From Pachypanchax playfairii (taxonomy: Eukaryota > Chordata > Actinopteri > Cyprinodontiformes > Aplocheilidae), in assembly GCA_006937955.1 (NCBI GenBank), contig SSNP01000051.1, positions 3,307,858-3,371,857 of the forward strand: a stretch of DNA of 64,000 nucleotides, read 5' to 3'. This document shows, piece after piece, positions 11,918 to 23,094 of this stretch. The notes below the pieces were generated by a model that had not been told where the DNA came from, searched no databases, and saw only the letters and a program-made list of their open reading frames with translations. The number at the start of each line of letters is the position of its first letter. The first letter of the stretch is position 1. The translations under genes and the position numbers were made by a program.

Positions 11918-13247
11918 CTACTGTTGAATCTCTGCGCTTTTCTGAGCTGGAAATCTCTGACTGTCTCCTGAGTTCAGCGTGAACATCTGCAGTTTGTTCT
12001 GAGTGGCCGTATGAACGACGCGAAGCTCCTCTTCATCCAAGTCCCTCAACAGAAGCAGAACTGCATCAAGGATGTGAGTCTGAAATGACAGATTATTGGA
12101 AAAAAAGAAGAAATTCCAGGTTTAAGTAGAATTCAACACATTTCAAGGTGATGTTGCTACCTTTCTCACAGTTTGTCTCTCCAGTGTAGATGGAGAAGAA
12201 AGAGAGGAGAATTTGTCCCTGGACAGAGGCTTCATCCCCAGCTCTTCTCTGATTTTACTAAAAACACACAAAGTATTTTTGTTTAAGTTATTGTAGCTAA
12301 TTGTTTAACATCTTAGGTGAGTAAAACCTACTTGGTCTCCTCCATGTTGTAGTTCAGTGCATCATTCTCTGTCTCTGCGTCTGGAAGTCCGTTATTGGAG
12401 ATCTGGTTCAGGGTGCTGACTGGAGGCGGGCTGACCTCGTCACCTTCCATTAGAGCAAGTGCAACTTCATCCTCAGTCACAGCTGCAACCACAAAGTAGC
12501 ATCCAAGTATGAGCAGGTCTAAAGGGCTCGACTTTTCTCTCACCTGCACTTTTCATGGTCTAAAGTGAAACTGACCCTGATTGTCGAGTTTCTGGAGGCG
12601 AGGAAGGCAGCGCAGCACGGTGAGCCGATACTTGTTAGGGTCATTTCCACAGCAGGGGTTTTCAGCCAACCAGAGCACTCGGAGACGTGTCAGCGGACGC
12701 AAATAACACAACTCTGAGAGGGAAGGAATCATGTTCCTCCTCAGGTAAAGCTCAGTCAGAGACACACAGCCGGCCAGCGGAGACAGAGATGAGATGCTGT
12801 TAACACTGCAGGCAGAGAGAAACACAGTCAGGGATGTCAGGGGAAGTGAGGGGGAAGTGAGGGGGGAGTGAGGGGTGGGGGGGTGGGGTGACCAACCTCA
12901 GTGTCAGCACCTCAATGTTTGGCATCTGAAAGAAGATGGAAATCTGAAAACACAGTCATACAACTTTATGTTAGTACAGGGTTTTAAACTCTTTCACATC
13001 AACATACTGTTTGACTCACGTCAGTCAGGCTGCATCCCCTGCAAAAAGAACACAAAAACAAATGATTACAGCTACAAGGTGAAGCACCTGTACCTGCCAA
13101 CTACAGCAAACTGCGTGAAGACCAAACAAACGCAGTAAATGACTCGTGTACAGAAACTGTACGCACTTACCAGCAGTTAAGTTTCCTCACATTGTCCAAG
13201 TCGGAGGCCTTCGCTTTAGCCAGAACCAGTTTCCGTGTTAGTTTCAT
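11918..13247 (-). CDS. cfap410: Cilia and flagella associated protein 410 (C21orf2), seven exons
   Basis: On the minus strand, exons 13171-13247, 13020-13038, 12897-12943, 12576-12805, 12332-12482, 12161-12257 and 11918-12079 splice to a 260-residue protein; the human protein is 256. The start MKLTRKLVLAKAKASDL is characteristic. Leucine-rich repeats follow (LNCWGCSLTDI, VLTLSVNSISSL, LTELYLRRNMIPSL, LRVLWLAENPCC) with an LRR cap (LQKLDNQ). A low-complexity linker leads to a C-terminal helix (ILDAVLLLLRDLDEEELRVV). The protein acts at the basal body with NEK1/SPATA7 and in DNA repair (family knowledge). Exon 2 is only 19 nt but keeps the frame. Intron 3 carries a G-rich tract on the plus strand at 12840-12895. 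The gene is divergent from rpl37a. Confidence 0.96.
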
Positions 13248-13379
13248 ATTAAATCATCAACATCGACACAAAAACAAAGAATATTTCCAGCTGGATAAAC
13301 GCATTAACAAACCACAAAGGCCGCATCATTACAGGATGAACGGACAAACATCTCAGCTGCAGAGAAATGTCGTTTACAA

Positions 13380-13660
13380 CGCGAGCGCGCATGCGCGTAT
13401 CTAATGAAGCGTCCATAGTTACGCCTAAAATCGATTGTGCTTTTTTTTATCTTGATGGTTTTTATTCGTATCTTTTCTCGTGTAAAAGTTTGACACTTAA
13501 TATTTTAATTATTAACTTCTTTTAAAAAACGTAAAACAAATGTCTGTTATTATCGTACAAACTAGTATGTTTTATTAAAACTCAGAATCCCACAATGCAC
13601 TGCAAGCCACTGACTAAACCGCGCATGCGCCTTTGGCGCTCCCTCTTTGGACCTACGTCT
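13380..13660. promoter_or_regulatory. Bidirectional promoter interval with two NRF1-type palindromes
   Basis: The start codons of cfap410 (minus) and rpl37a (plus) are 424 bases apart. Two perfect copies of GCGCATGCGC, the NRF1 consensus core, lie at 13387-13396 and 13621-13630, each near one of the two genes. A pyrimidine-rich CTCCCTCTTTGG at about 13639, just before rpl37a, could be a 5' TOP start as in other ribosomal protein genes. The sites are seen directly; factor binding is inferred. Confidence 0.6.
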
Positions 13661-13670
13661 CCTCGAAGCG

Positions 13671-16600
13671 ATGGTGAGGCAAATCAGTCCCTCGGAAAAT
13701 CCTAGTCAATCTGACAATTTGTGTCTATAAATGATACATTTACACACCCGGGTGTGTTTGTACTAACTCAGATCAACTGCCTCAATTATTATTTTTGTTA
13801 TTTTAGGGATTAAAATCATAGTAAATACGATGTTTTTATGTCCCACTGAAATAAAAATGGCTGCCGTCATAGCTTCACTCAGTCAAAAGAGCCGGGCGGG
13901 CTGGTTACATTAGCTCACCGTCACATTTCCTTATTTCTGCTCCTGTTAAGTGTTTCTCTGTTGAACACGGAGACGTTTTGGACTAATTTTAGTTCAAATT
14001 ATAGAAACTTGTGTTTACAATCAGAGTTTGCTGCTTATCTGCTGCTGCAGCTTGTTACTGCTGATATTCTCATTACATTTAGTTTCGAATTACTTCATTT
14101 GTAAATTAAATAAACATTCAGACTGTGAGAAACGAGAGTGTGTTTAATGTAAATATCTGTTTTTACATCTGAAGTATTTTGTTGTCCTCAGGCCAAACGC
14201 ACAAAGAAGGTTGGGATTGTTGGAAAATATGGGACCCGTTACGGTGCGTCTCTGAGGAAGATGGTCAAGAAAATAGAAATTTCTCAGCATGCCAAATACA
14301 CCTGCTCATTCTGTGGCAAGGTGAGTATCAGGATCTGCACAGAACATCAGGGGCTTTAAAGAAAACTAGATTTCTAATGTAGAAAATCTCGTTTACAGAC
14401 TAAGATGAAGAGGAGGGCTGTTGGTATCTGGCACTGTGGGTCCTGCAGGAAGACGGTGGCCGGTGGCGCCTGGACATACAAGTATGTTCCTTTCTCTACT
14501 TTTATTCTACAGAACAAACAAATTACACACCTGTGCATTGTTCTTCATATTCAACATCCATGTACCCACTACAGAGATGGATGATTTAGATTTTAAAGTC
14601 CTGAATCTAAAAGAAAACTGTAAATGTCTGGGTGCGTTTAAACTGAATACACACCCTGGATTCAGCTGTAGGAAGTGATTCAACTGGGTAACTTGGTTAA
14701 ACATGGTGGTTAAGCAGTAAAACCATGTTGCATAGAAAATTCTGCTCATGCGGCTTCATTTACAGTGGACAATGTTTATGTGCTGGTGCCCAGCAGTTTT
14801 TCGCATGTAAGCGTTGTGTGCATTTATCCGTCGGTGGTCATTTGGACTGTAAACAAGGGTTGCAGTGTTCAGTATTGATAAAATATAAACAGAAATAATA
14901 TAATAATGCAATTAAATTATATTAGGAGAGTAAAACTCTAAAACAGACTGATTTATATACTCGTAGAGCGGATCCACTATGACACAAACGGATGCGCCAG
15001 ATACGTGTGCATGGACGCGACGGTAACAGCACAGATTAAGTTAGTTAGTAGGACATTTTTCTATATTGAATATTAAAGAGGCCATTTCACACAAATTTCA
15101 GGACTTTGTGGTTATTTTTGGAAGTATTAACCAGTAATACGAAACATTTAATATCTTAAAAATGTCAGGAAACACTAACAGACCTTTCAATCTGTCTACG
15201 CCAAAGGTCGGCTGGTTCCGTCAGGCTTCAGCAGCAGCTCGTTCATATATATTATTCAAATTTGCTGGACTCTGAGAGCAAGGCATACTGTTTCCTGCCC
15301 CGCTGCGCATTGGAAACAACAGACGTCTTATGCTACAGCTTTTAGCCAGCAGCATGCTAGGCGTGGTTTCAACTGTGGGAGCTGATGAAAACTAATGACC
15401 AAAGGAGTTGTGATGAAACAGATACAGGCCATTCGAATTTGTGTTTTATCGCTACCTGCGTAATTTGAGAGATAAAAACTGAAAGAGAAGTTGTTGACCT
15501 GTTTTCACACCCACTATGAAGGTAAGAACACCTGTGGAGCTAAAATATTTAACAGAAACCTCAGAAAAAACTTTTTAATGGAAGGGCCTCTTTAAGAACT
15601 TATGATTGGGCAATAAAAACTAGAACAAATGTTACTTTTGACACTATTTCACACTGAAGATGTCAGACACGTCTGCGTGAACGCCAGAGCAGCCTAGTTC
15701 CAGGCACATGACAGTGTGTGAGAACACCAGCTGAGGTGCTCGTGTCAAGCAACTAGCAATAAATAGCGATATTCAGTGAGATGCATGTATGATGCATCCA
15801 AATGTTTTGTGCATATATCCGTCTGCGCCGTGCATATAAGCTTATGGATTCTCTATGACACGGGAACGTGCCCAGTAGTTTTGTGCGTTATGCATAAAAC
15901 CGTTGTCCAATGTAATTTAAAACTGTCATTAAATGAAGTTATCTTACTAGAAAAAAACAGGACTTTTATTCCTCATTTGAACCTACTAGTATTATTGAGT
16001 GAGAACCTTCACCAATGCTCCCTGGAAGTTCTGTCTGCTCATGTTTCATAACAACATGCTTGTGTTTAGAACAGGGGTGGGCAACTCCAGGCCTCGAGGG
16101 CCACTATCCTGCACATTTTAGATCAGACATCTCCAACCCTGGTCCTCGAGAGCTACTGTCCAGAAGGTTTTAGATGTGTCCCTGCTCCAACACAGCTGAA
16201 TCAATTAACTGAATTACCTCTTCAGCAAGCCATCAAGTTTAGCAAAGGCCTGCTAATGAGTCATTCATTTGATTCAGCTGTGTTGGAGCAGGGACACATC
16301 TAAAACCTTCTGGACAGTAGCTCTCGAGGACCATGGTTGGAGATGTCTGTTTTAGATGTTCCCCTGTTTCACCTCACCTGATTCAAATCTGCAACCTCTC
16401 AGCAAGTCCTATAGAAGCCTGTTAACGACTTGTTCATCTGCAGCAGGTGTGGTGAAACAGGGGAACATCTAAAATGTGCAGGATAGTGGCCCTCAAGGCC
16501 TGGAGTTGCCCACCCCTGGTTTAGAATGTAGAAAGAACTCAGAGCGCAAACCGTCACCATGCAACTCAGTTGTCATTCACACACAAAACTAACAAATGTT

Positions 16601-18816
16601 TATTTTATCAACTTACTGTATTTTTTGACCATGAATAATCACTTTATCATCAATAGCTGCACGTGAAAAGTGTTTCCATGGTGACAGTTTACCAGATTTC
16701 CCCCAAAATTTAATCTGCTGGTCGGGCCCGGATATAGGCATGGGCAAGGAGGGGCAATGCCCCCCTAAATGCTGTGACTGCCCCCCCAAACCTAATGGCA
16801 GGCAAAAAACCAAAATTTAAAAAATATCTGTTGGAAAGTGGTCTGAGCGCTGTCTGCTCTCTGCCCCTCCTTCAAAGTAGCCTCTGATTGGTAGATACAT
16901 AAGGAGGACGTCACTTCAGTTCCTTGCTTGTGGTAAACCTGAACTCCACGTCTCATTCTCACAGCAGAGTTAATCAGCTCAGCCGCTGTTTCGAGTTTTC
17001 CTCTGCCGTCTGTCACCGAAATTATTTATCCTTATACTATACTATACTTATCCCAAAACGCGTTCTTGTTCTCTGAAAGAACTTCTCTCCCTGTCTCTGT
17101 CGCGCTCTCGTAGTTTTTGTCGGCTAATTTGAGCCGAGTCACTATGCGCAGATTTCTAGTTGCTAAAGCTACTACTGGCAGTTGTAGCGAAGCTGCCGCT
17201 GGCAATGCCAAGACCTCAGCAGGAGCTGAGTCTGAATCTTTACCCGGCTCGTCGGGCTGTACAGCTCCTCAACTCGCCACAACTTCTCCCCCCTGCGCCC
17301 AGTCCAGTCCCAGTACCTCGATTTCCTCCGGCTGCACAAGCACCACAGCCCCCGCTGTCCCCGGCTCAGTCGCGGCCGCGGCTGATATCGACATGGCCTT
17401 GAACGCTGTAGCACCATCACAACCCACAGCTCTGGTTTTCCCCAAGCGTAATTTTGGGAAGAACACACGCTCTTTCTGCCCAGGCTGGTATCGTGGGAGA
17501 CCATGGCTTGAATATTCGTCAAAGCTTGATGCATGCTTTTGTTTCCCATGTCGTAAATTTGGAGGGAACAATGATAGGGATCTGGTTTTCACAAAACAAG
17601 GATTTAATAATTGGAAAACAGCATTGGAAAAGGACAGGGGACTCACAAAGCATGCATCAAGTCAATGCCACATAAAAAATGCAAAAGCCTGGTCTGAAAT
17701 GTCTCAAAGAGAAGCCACAGGGGGAACCATTAGTAATTTAATTGGGCCCACACAAATTGAAAAAAATAGATATTATAAATCAAAACAATCAGAGAAGTCG
17801 TTCAGTTCCTAGCAGTAAATGAACTTCCACTTCGTGGCAGTGTGGAAAGTTCAGATGATGGTGATTTTTCTGCAGGACTGTTCTTAAAAATGGTTGACTA
17901 CACATTGGCAAAGGACCCCAAATTTAATGAAATAAACAAACACATGCCATCAAATGCAAAATACACCTCTCACAACATACAAAATGAAATAATTGAAACA
18001 CTGGACAAAATGGTGTTAAATAAGATCAAAGATAATTATGACAAAGCAGATTATCCTGGGTTTTGTATTAAAAGTGATGGAACCAGGGACAGATGCAATG
18101 TGGAGAATCTGTCAGTCATAGATTTGTCTGCAAAGGCATTCCAGAGGAACACCTGATTGGTCTGCTTGACCTCAGTCAGTTAAATGCTGAATTTATTACC
18201 ACACAAATTCTTGAGCATCTTTCTGACTCTGGCTATAATGCGTCTGAAATTATCAGTCAGTGCTATGATGGCGCTTCTGTCATGAGTGGGGTCAGGGGTG
18301 GGGTTCAGGCCTTATTGCAAAAGAGGGTAGGGAAGGATATTCCTTATATCCACTGCTATAACCACCAGCTGCACTTGGCAGTGATCCATGCGATGCAAGC
18401 AGAGCCATGTGCAAAAACCTTTTTTGATCTATCAGGATCACTGCACTCTTTTAGCATAGCATAGTTATTATAGTCTTCTATACGTCTGAGGGGTTAGGGA
18501 GGATTTTACACCTCAAAATATTTGCCCCCCTGAAAATTCTGCCTGCACCCTGTGGTGGGGTTGTCTAAATCCGGCCCTGCTGCTGGTCTTAAATCCATTG
18601 CAAACTTATCCTGAGAATTTCATCTGTGTTCAGAACTTTTCAGGTTTCTTTCTCACAACCTCCACGGCGACATGTGGTAACTGGTGGGCGTGGCCTTGGT
18701 GCAGAGACCCATATAGTTTGTCTTGACGTGTGTATTTTTTCTTCTCTTGCAGCACAACGTCAGCAGTCACAGTCAAGTCTGCAATCAGGAGACTGAAGGA
18801 GCTGAAGGACCAGTAA
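13671..18816 (+). CDS. rpl37a: 60S ribosomal protein L37a (eL43), four exons
   Basis: Exons 13671-13673 (only the ATG), 14192-14320, 14399-14481 and 18753-18816 encode a 92-residue protein, the standard length. It begins MAKRTKKVGIVGKYGTRYG and ends KSAIRRLKELKDQ. The zinc-binding motif is CSFCGK...CGSCRK (C-x2-C...C-x2-C). It is a large-subunit ribosomal protein that binds rRNA. The split right after the initiator ATG is typical of ribosomal protein genes. Intron 3 is about 4.27 kb, far longer than the others, because of nested DNA transposons at 14.7-18.6 kb. Confidence 0.98.
14757..15921. repeat. Imperfect foldback element interrupted by a TTAA element
   Basis: The left side (ttacagtggacaatgttta near 14760) matches the reverse complement of the right side (ataaaaccgttgtccaatgta near 15900), and further inner segments also pair loosely (ctatgacac on both sides). 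The pairing is interrupted by the 523-bp insertion at 15073-15595. It is probably an old MITE. Ends are uncertain. Confidence 0.4.
15073..15595 (+). mobile_element. TTAA-flanked nonautonomous element, TTAAAGAGGCC family, full copy
   Basis: The element begins TTAAAGAGGCCATTTCACAC and ends AAGGGCCTCTTTAA, so its ends are inverted and lie on TTAA, the target of piggyBac and Kolobok transposases. No ORF is present. Related copies lie at 36063-36961, 42637-42757, 62297-62345 and 62536-63340. Its interior reads AGCCAGCAGCATGCTAGGCG in all the longer copies. Which transposase moves it cannot be told from the sequence. Confidence 0.7.
16072..16518. mobile_element. hAT-type MITE (outer) with 8-bp target duplication
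   Basis: Ends CAGGGGTGGGCAACTCCAGG and its complement (CCTGGAGTTGCCCACCCCTG) are inverted over about 50 bp. The flanks are GTTTAGAA at 16064-16071 and 16519-16526, a perfect 8-bp duplication as in hAT elements. It contains a second MITE at 16124-16349. Confidence 0.85.
16124..16349. mobile_element. hAT-type MITE (inner) nested in the outer MITE
   Basis: Inverted ends CAGACATCTCCAACC and GGTTGGAGATGTCTG continue into a long palindrome containing CTCGAGAGCTACTGTCC. The flanking TTTTAGAT at 16116-16123 and 16350-16357 is a perfect 8-bp duplication within the outer MITE's own terminal arm. Confidence 0.87.
16723..18579 (+). mobile_element. hAT-like element with TTF-type finger transposase remnant
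   Basis: Termini are CGGGCCCGGATA at the left and TCCGGCCCTG at the right (complement CAGGGCCGGATT). They are flanked by the perfect 8-bp duplication CTGCTGGT at 16715-16722 and 18580-18587. The element carries the N-terminal half of a ZMYM/TTF-finger transposase but lacks the hAT dimerisation region, so an internal deletion has removed the 3' coding half. The insertion lies in intron 3 of rpl37a in the same orientation. Confidence 0.88.
17117..18464 (+). pseudogene. Transposase fragment (TTF-type zinc finger plus DUF4371-like)
   Basis: Three frames cover 17117-17812, about 17790-18156 and 18093-18464, so there are frameshifts near 17790 and 18105. A Ser/Ala/Pro-rich N-terminus is followed by a TTF-type finger (RGRPWLEYSSKLDACFCFPC, then HASSQCHIKNAKAW) and a DUF4371-like core (FCIKSDGTRD, CYDGASVMSG, IHCYNHQLHLAV). 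The ORF stops right after SLHSFSIA and the element's 3' end follows at once. Domestication is not suggested because the frames are broken. Confidence 0.85.
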
Positions 18817-19454
18817 ACCTGTGCAGCTGTCGCTTGTTGATTTGGGACTTTATCTTCTTAAATTGAACTGAAATTGACTTCCTCTGAAAATAAAGCTGTC
18901 TGAATATGGAATGTTTTGTGTCTTTTGTAAATTTATTTTAATTGTTAAACCTTGTGGGCTGTTGGTTTTATTTTTCCAGCCAGCTGTGACTTCCTGAATG
19001 ATTTTAAGTTGATTCAAACTTTTTGATCTGAGCAGCAAATTCAGTTCACAAGAAGCAAAACATCTTATAAAACCAACAGGAAGTCCCGTTAGATTCAACT
19101 CACTAAGTATCTTACAAAGCTTTTTTCTTCAGGTTTCTTGCACATAAAATTATGTGACTCCAGAGGATGAAAGTGTTGAAAGTTCCTGGAAGATTCCAAA
19201 CATGTTTAAATGAATCAGCTGATATTTTTTGGCAAGTTTAAATGTGTAACTCTTTCCGGTGTGTATTTAGGAGGATCAGATTCATCCTCAGTGTCTAATC
19301 AGCCCAAAGTCATTCCTTCATTCATTGTGATCTTATCTTTGGAAGAGAAACCCAGTATGTTTTGGGGTTTTTTTTAAACATCCAAGCGCGTTTCCTGTTG
19401 ACGGCAGTAATCCGTGTCTCCAGCAGAGGGCGCTGTGCTGCGGTGCGTTCAGAC
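18817..19454. other. rpl37a 3' UTR and pecr promoter
   Basis: An AATAAA signal (gaaaataaagctg, about 18888) lies some 75 bases after the rpl37a stop. The remaining sequence up to the pecr start holds nothing recognisable apart from a CpG-containing stretch at 19385-19454 that is probably the pecr promoter and 5' UTR. Confidence 0.5.
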
Positions 19455-20736
19455 ATGGCGGCGTCCAGTGTGTTCAGACCAGGTCTGTTCAACCATAAAG
19501 TAGCGATAGTGACCGGCGGAGGCACCGGGATCGGTAAAGCGATCTCTGCGGAGTTGTTGGAGCTCGGTGAGTCGACTTATAAACCAAACAGGTGTTTCAT
19601 TCTCAATTACACGCAGCACAGACGGTTTTACGTGACGACATTGAAATGACAGCAAAACGAACTTTGATACACATTCACGGTAAAAGTTCTGATCGTGTGA
19701 AGGTTCAGCGTGAGGTGGTGTTAAATGTTTAACTGTGACATTCTGGTCAGAACCCAGTGGTTTAGACAACAATCAGGAACCAGCAGCCGGATTCTTCTTG
19801 CAGTAGATGGAAACAGAGTTTCAATTCAGTGATCCCAGTTGGTTTCCTGCAGGATGCAGTGTGGTCATCTCCAGCAGGAAAGCTGAAAGGTTGGAGGCAG
19901 CAGCTCAGGAGATGAGACAGAAGATCCCTTCCAGCAGCCCTGCAAGTGTCACCCCTGTACCGTGTAACATCCGTAATGAGGAAGAGGTGAGCTCATGTTC
20001 AGCCTTGAGATCTGCTGCTCAGTTTGAAGGTTTGATTTGGTCCCCGTGCTGCAGGTGAAGGCTCTGGTCTCGTCTGTGCTGAAGCAGTATGGTAGGATAG
20101 ACTATCTGGTGAACAACGGAGGGGGTCAGTTCAGCAGCCCTGCAGAGCACATCGCCTCCAAAGGCTGGAAGGCAGTGATCAACACCAACCTGACGGGAAC
20201 ATTCTACTGCTGCAAGGAGGGTAAATACACACTCATCTGTGTGTGTGTGTGTTTATTTGAGCTCTTACTGTTTTCCCTCCACACAGTCTACTCCGCCTGG
20301 ATGAAACAGCATGGAGGAGCCATCGTCAACATCATCGCCGACATGTGGAAGGGCTTCCCAGGCATGGCGTAAGAACCTCCCCGTCAAGTTCCCTCACAGT
20401 TCTTCAATCTGTTCACTTCCATCTGTGTGTCCTCTGACTGGCAGCCACACGGGAGCAGCGAGGGCAGCAGTAGATAACCTAACCAAGAGTCTGGCCATCG
20501 AGTGGGCGTCTTCTGGAGTCCGAGTCAATGCTGTGGCACCTGTATGTCCAGGTCATGATCAGCTACGGCTTTTATTAGTGTGTGATGTTGTGATTAATGA
20601 ATTAGTTTCATTTCAGGGAACGATCTTCTCCAAAACTGCAATGGAGAACTATAAGGAGATGGGACCACATCTTTTCAAGATGTCAGTTCCCTTCAGTCCT
20701 GCAAGGAGACTGGGAGTACCAGAGGAGGTCATCACA

Positions 20737-20785
<49 letters not shown>

Positions 20786-21979
20786 AAGGTCAGGATCACG
20801 TGCACAAGGATCAGCTGGGCGTGATCCTGGTAATTTTCAGCATCAAATGAATCATTACAGGGAAAATGATTAGAAAATAGCTACATGGATATTTGCACCT
20901 GCAGCAGCAAGTTAAGAACTGTGTGAAAATGATCTGAAGTGTTTTAGCTTTTTTTTTCTTTAAATCCAATTTATTTACTTAGAGGAGGCAGGACCTAAAA
21001 GCTGTAGAGGGACGTGCCACTAGAGGGCGCTCATTTTGTCCCATCTTCAAGTCCACATTATGTTCCTGTCTCCAGTTAATATATACGTCTTTGGTTTGAC
21101 TGTGTGTTAAATAAAAGTGGACGTTATTTGCCAATTTTTAGGGGTTATTGAACATGCACAGCTGATATTTGGTGTGAAAAGAAATAAGATGCAGCAGTTG
21201 TTATTTTAAATAAAAATGTTCTGTTTAAATTTCAAGTTACATCTTAAGTGTCCAAGTTTTTCTTAACATTATTTAAGAAATTTATATTTTAGTTCAACAG
21301 TTTTGTACAGTCAGCCCACTGAACATAAACGCTCCCTGTTTTCTCACTAAAAATTTGTTTCGTGAGACAAATAAATTTTCAAGACATCAATGTGTTTAAT
21401 TCATTTCAAAGGTTTGACTGTATCTTTTTAATTGAAAATTAAAAATTTATTGAAAATAACATTAGATAACAATAAAAACATGTTTTATAGTTAAAGATCA
21501 GAGTGAGTCACTGAAAAACCCCAAACCCAAGAGAACATCTGCAGAACAAACAGGAAATGCATCAAATTTAAGAACATAGTTCATGTTTTTGATTGAAAAT
21601 GTAACACTAATAAATATAAATCAGATCTGGAGGATTTTGCAGGAATTAGGTTTCATGTTTTCTTTGCTCAGATCTCCTCGGCCGTGTGTTTCCTCCTCTC
21701 TAACGGTGCCTCTTACATCTCTGGAGCAACACTGAAGGTCGATGCAGGACAAAGTTTGTACCGCACCATGTGGGAGATACCTGGTAGGAACACCGTCCAC
21801 ACCCAGCTGCAGTTTGATCTTCACACCATCATTAGAATGATCAGATATTAAACATCATCATGGAGTCCTGATCTTCATTTATATGTTTGTGTCCAGATCA
21901 CACAGCGTGGCCTGAAGCTCCAGAGGGGGAAAACCTGGATGCTCTGAAGGAACTGTTCAACCCACAGAGCAAACTTTAA
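19455..21979 (+). CDS. pecr: Peroxisomal trans-2-enoyl-CoA reductase, eight exons
   Basis: Exons 19455-19566, 19853-19986, 20055-20220, 20287-20368, 20445-20541, 20617-20727, 21672-21783 and 21897-21979 encode 298 residues (human about 303). This short-chain dehydrogenase reduces trans-2-enoyl-CoA with NADPH in fatty-acid chain elongation. It has the Rossmann motif VTGGGTGIGK (TGxxxGxG), VNNGGG (NNxG-like), and the SDR core near AIVNI. In place of the YxxxK of most SDRs it has HTGAARAAVDNLTKS, as PECR orthologues do. The C-terminus is QSKL, so SKL is a canonical peroxisomal targeting signal. The exon 6 donor is weak (GAG/GTCATC) and is followed by a CA repeat. Confidence 0.97.
20734..20786. 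repeat. (CA)n microsatellite at the pecr exon 6 donor
   Basis: About 20 CA units begin within ten bases of the weak exon 6 donor at 20728, with minor interruptions (CACTCACAC). Confidence 0.9.
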
Positions 21980-22525
21980 TTCATCTTCACAACATGTGAA
22001 CGATCAGAAAACAACATTCACACAAGCAGTTTCAGAATCAGGTGCTTCAGTTACAGAACCAGTCTAATCTGGATCAAACAGTCTATAATACTGATAATTA
22101 TCAAAACTTTTAAAATACAAATTACACACCTCCATAATAACTTAACTCTTAAATCTTTATGTAAATTGTAAAAAAATAATGTAACATCTTAAACTGAATG
22201 ACTTTTTCAGAATTAAAGTTTAATTATGAAATGATCATTTTATGTAAATCTGTGGAAGGTTACCACTTTACTCATCCTGAAGATGTTCCACCAGGCTAAG
22301 ATCAGGACTCTGCAGATCAGTCAAGTTCCTCCACACCAACCTAGATCTGCTTTATAGACAGCCTTCTTGACTGGAACATCTGGATTTGATGATTTGCAGG
22401 GATGATGCTATATGTTTTGTAACATCTGTCATGCGTTGAATCAAACTCAGGGGATTTAAGTTTGAAAGGTTGTATTTATATTTTGAAGTAAAACAAGGAT
22501 CTTTACAAGAATCTAGTTGGTGTTA
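21980..22525. other. pecr 3' flank, nothing recognised
   Basis: AT-rich sequence without an ORF of interest. No canonical AATAAA is obvious near the stop; aattaaag near 22211 is a possible polyadenylation signal. Confidence 0.4.
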
Positions 22526-22527
22526 CC

Positions 22528-22780
22528 TTGCAGCGAGAAGGTCTCAGGTTCAAATTCGGGCTGGGGTCTTTCTGCATGGAGTTTGCATGTTCTTGTGCAT
22601 GTGTGGGTTTTCTCCGGGGACTCCGGTTTCCTCCTACAGACCAAAAAGGTTAATTCGTAACTCTAAATTGTCCCTGTGATGGACTGGCGACCTGTCCAGG
22701 GTGTCCTATACAGGGGACACCAGCTCCCCGTGACCCTAAACAGGAAACAGCGGTTTTAGAAAATGGATGGATGGATCAAT
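22528..22780 (+). repeat. tRNA-derived SINE-like repeat
   Basis: It contains a B-box-like GGTTCAAATTC at about 22549, then the conserved fish SINE body (gagtttgcatgttc, tctaaattgtccctg, gatggactggcgacctgtcc), and ends in a GGATGGATGG tail. An ORF at 22470-22679 is an accident of this repeat. Confidence 0.75.
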
Positions 22781-23094
22781 CTCCTGCAGCTGAGGATGGA
22801 ACATCTGGGCTGGGATGGACAAGAAGAGGAAAATATTGCATAGAGTGAATATTAAAAAAAAATAAGGAACACGAGAGACAGCAGCTCAGTCATTTAAATC
22901 ATGGGGAAAAAGTGCCTGTAATATTTGTGACACGTAGAAATCTAAATAAGACAAATATGAAGTTGTAATAAAATAAACTATAAAGTTCATCTGTTGGTGA
23001 GTGAAGCTCATTCAAACAAAAGAGGGATAAAAAGTGTATAAATACTTAGAGTACTGATGAGTAGTATACTTAAAGTTTATGTTATTAAGCATGC
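22781..23094. other. Gene-free stretch
   Basis: AT-rich, with several GTATACTTAAAGT-like words shared with 24180-24350 on the other side of the TTAA element. Nothing coding is seen. Confidence 0.4.

Noticed and set aside
17172..17646. Two 125-codon minus-strand ORFs
   Set aside because: They lie antisense to the TTF-finger transposase fragment and have no motif.
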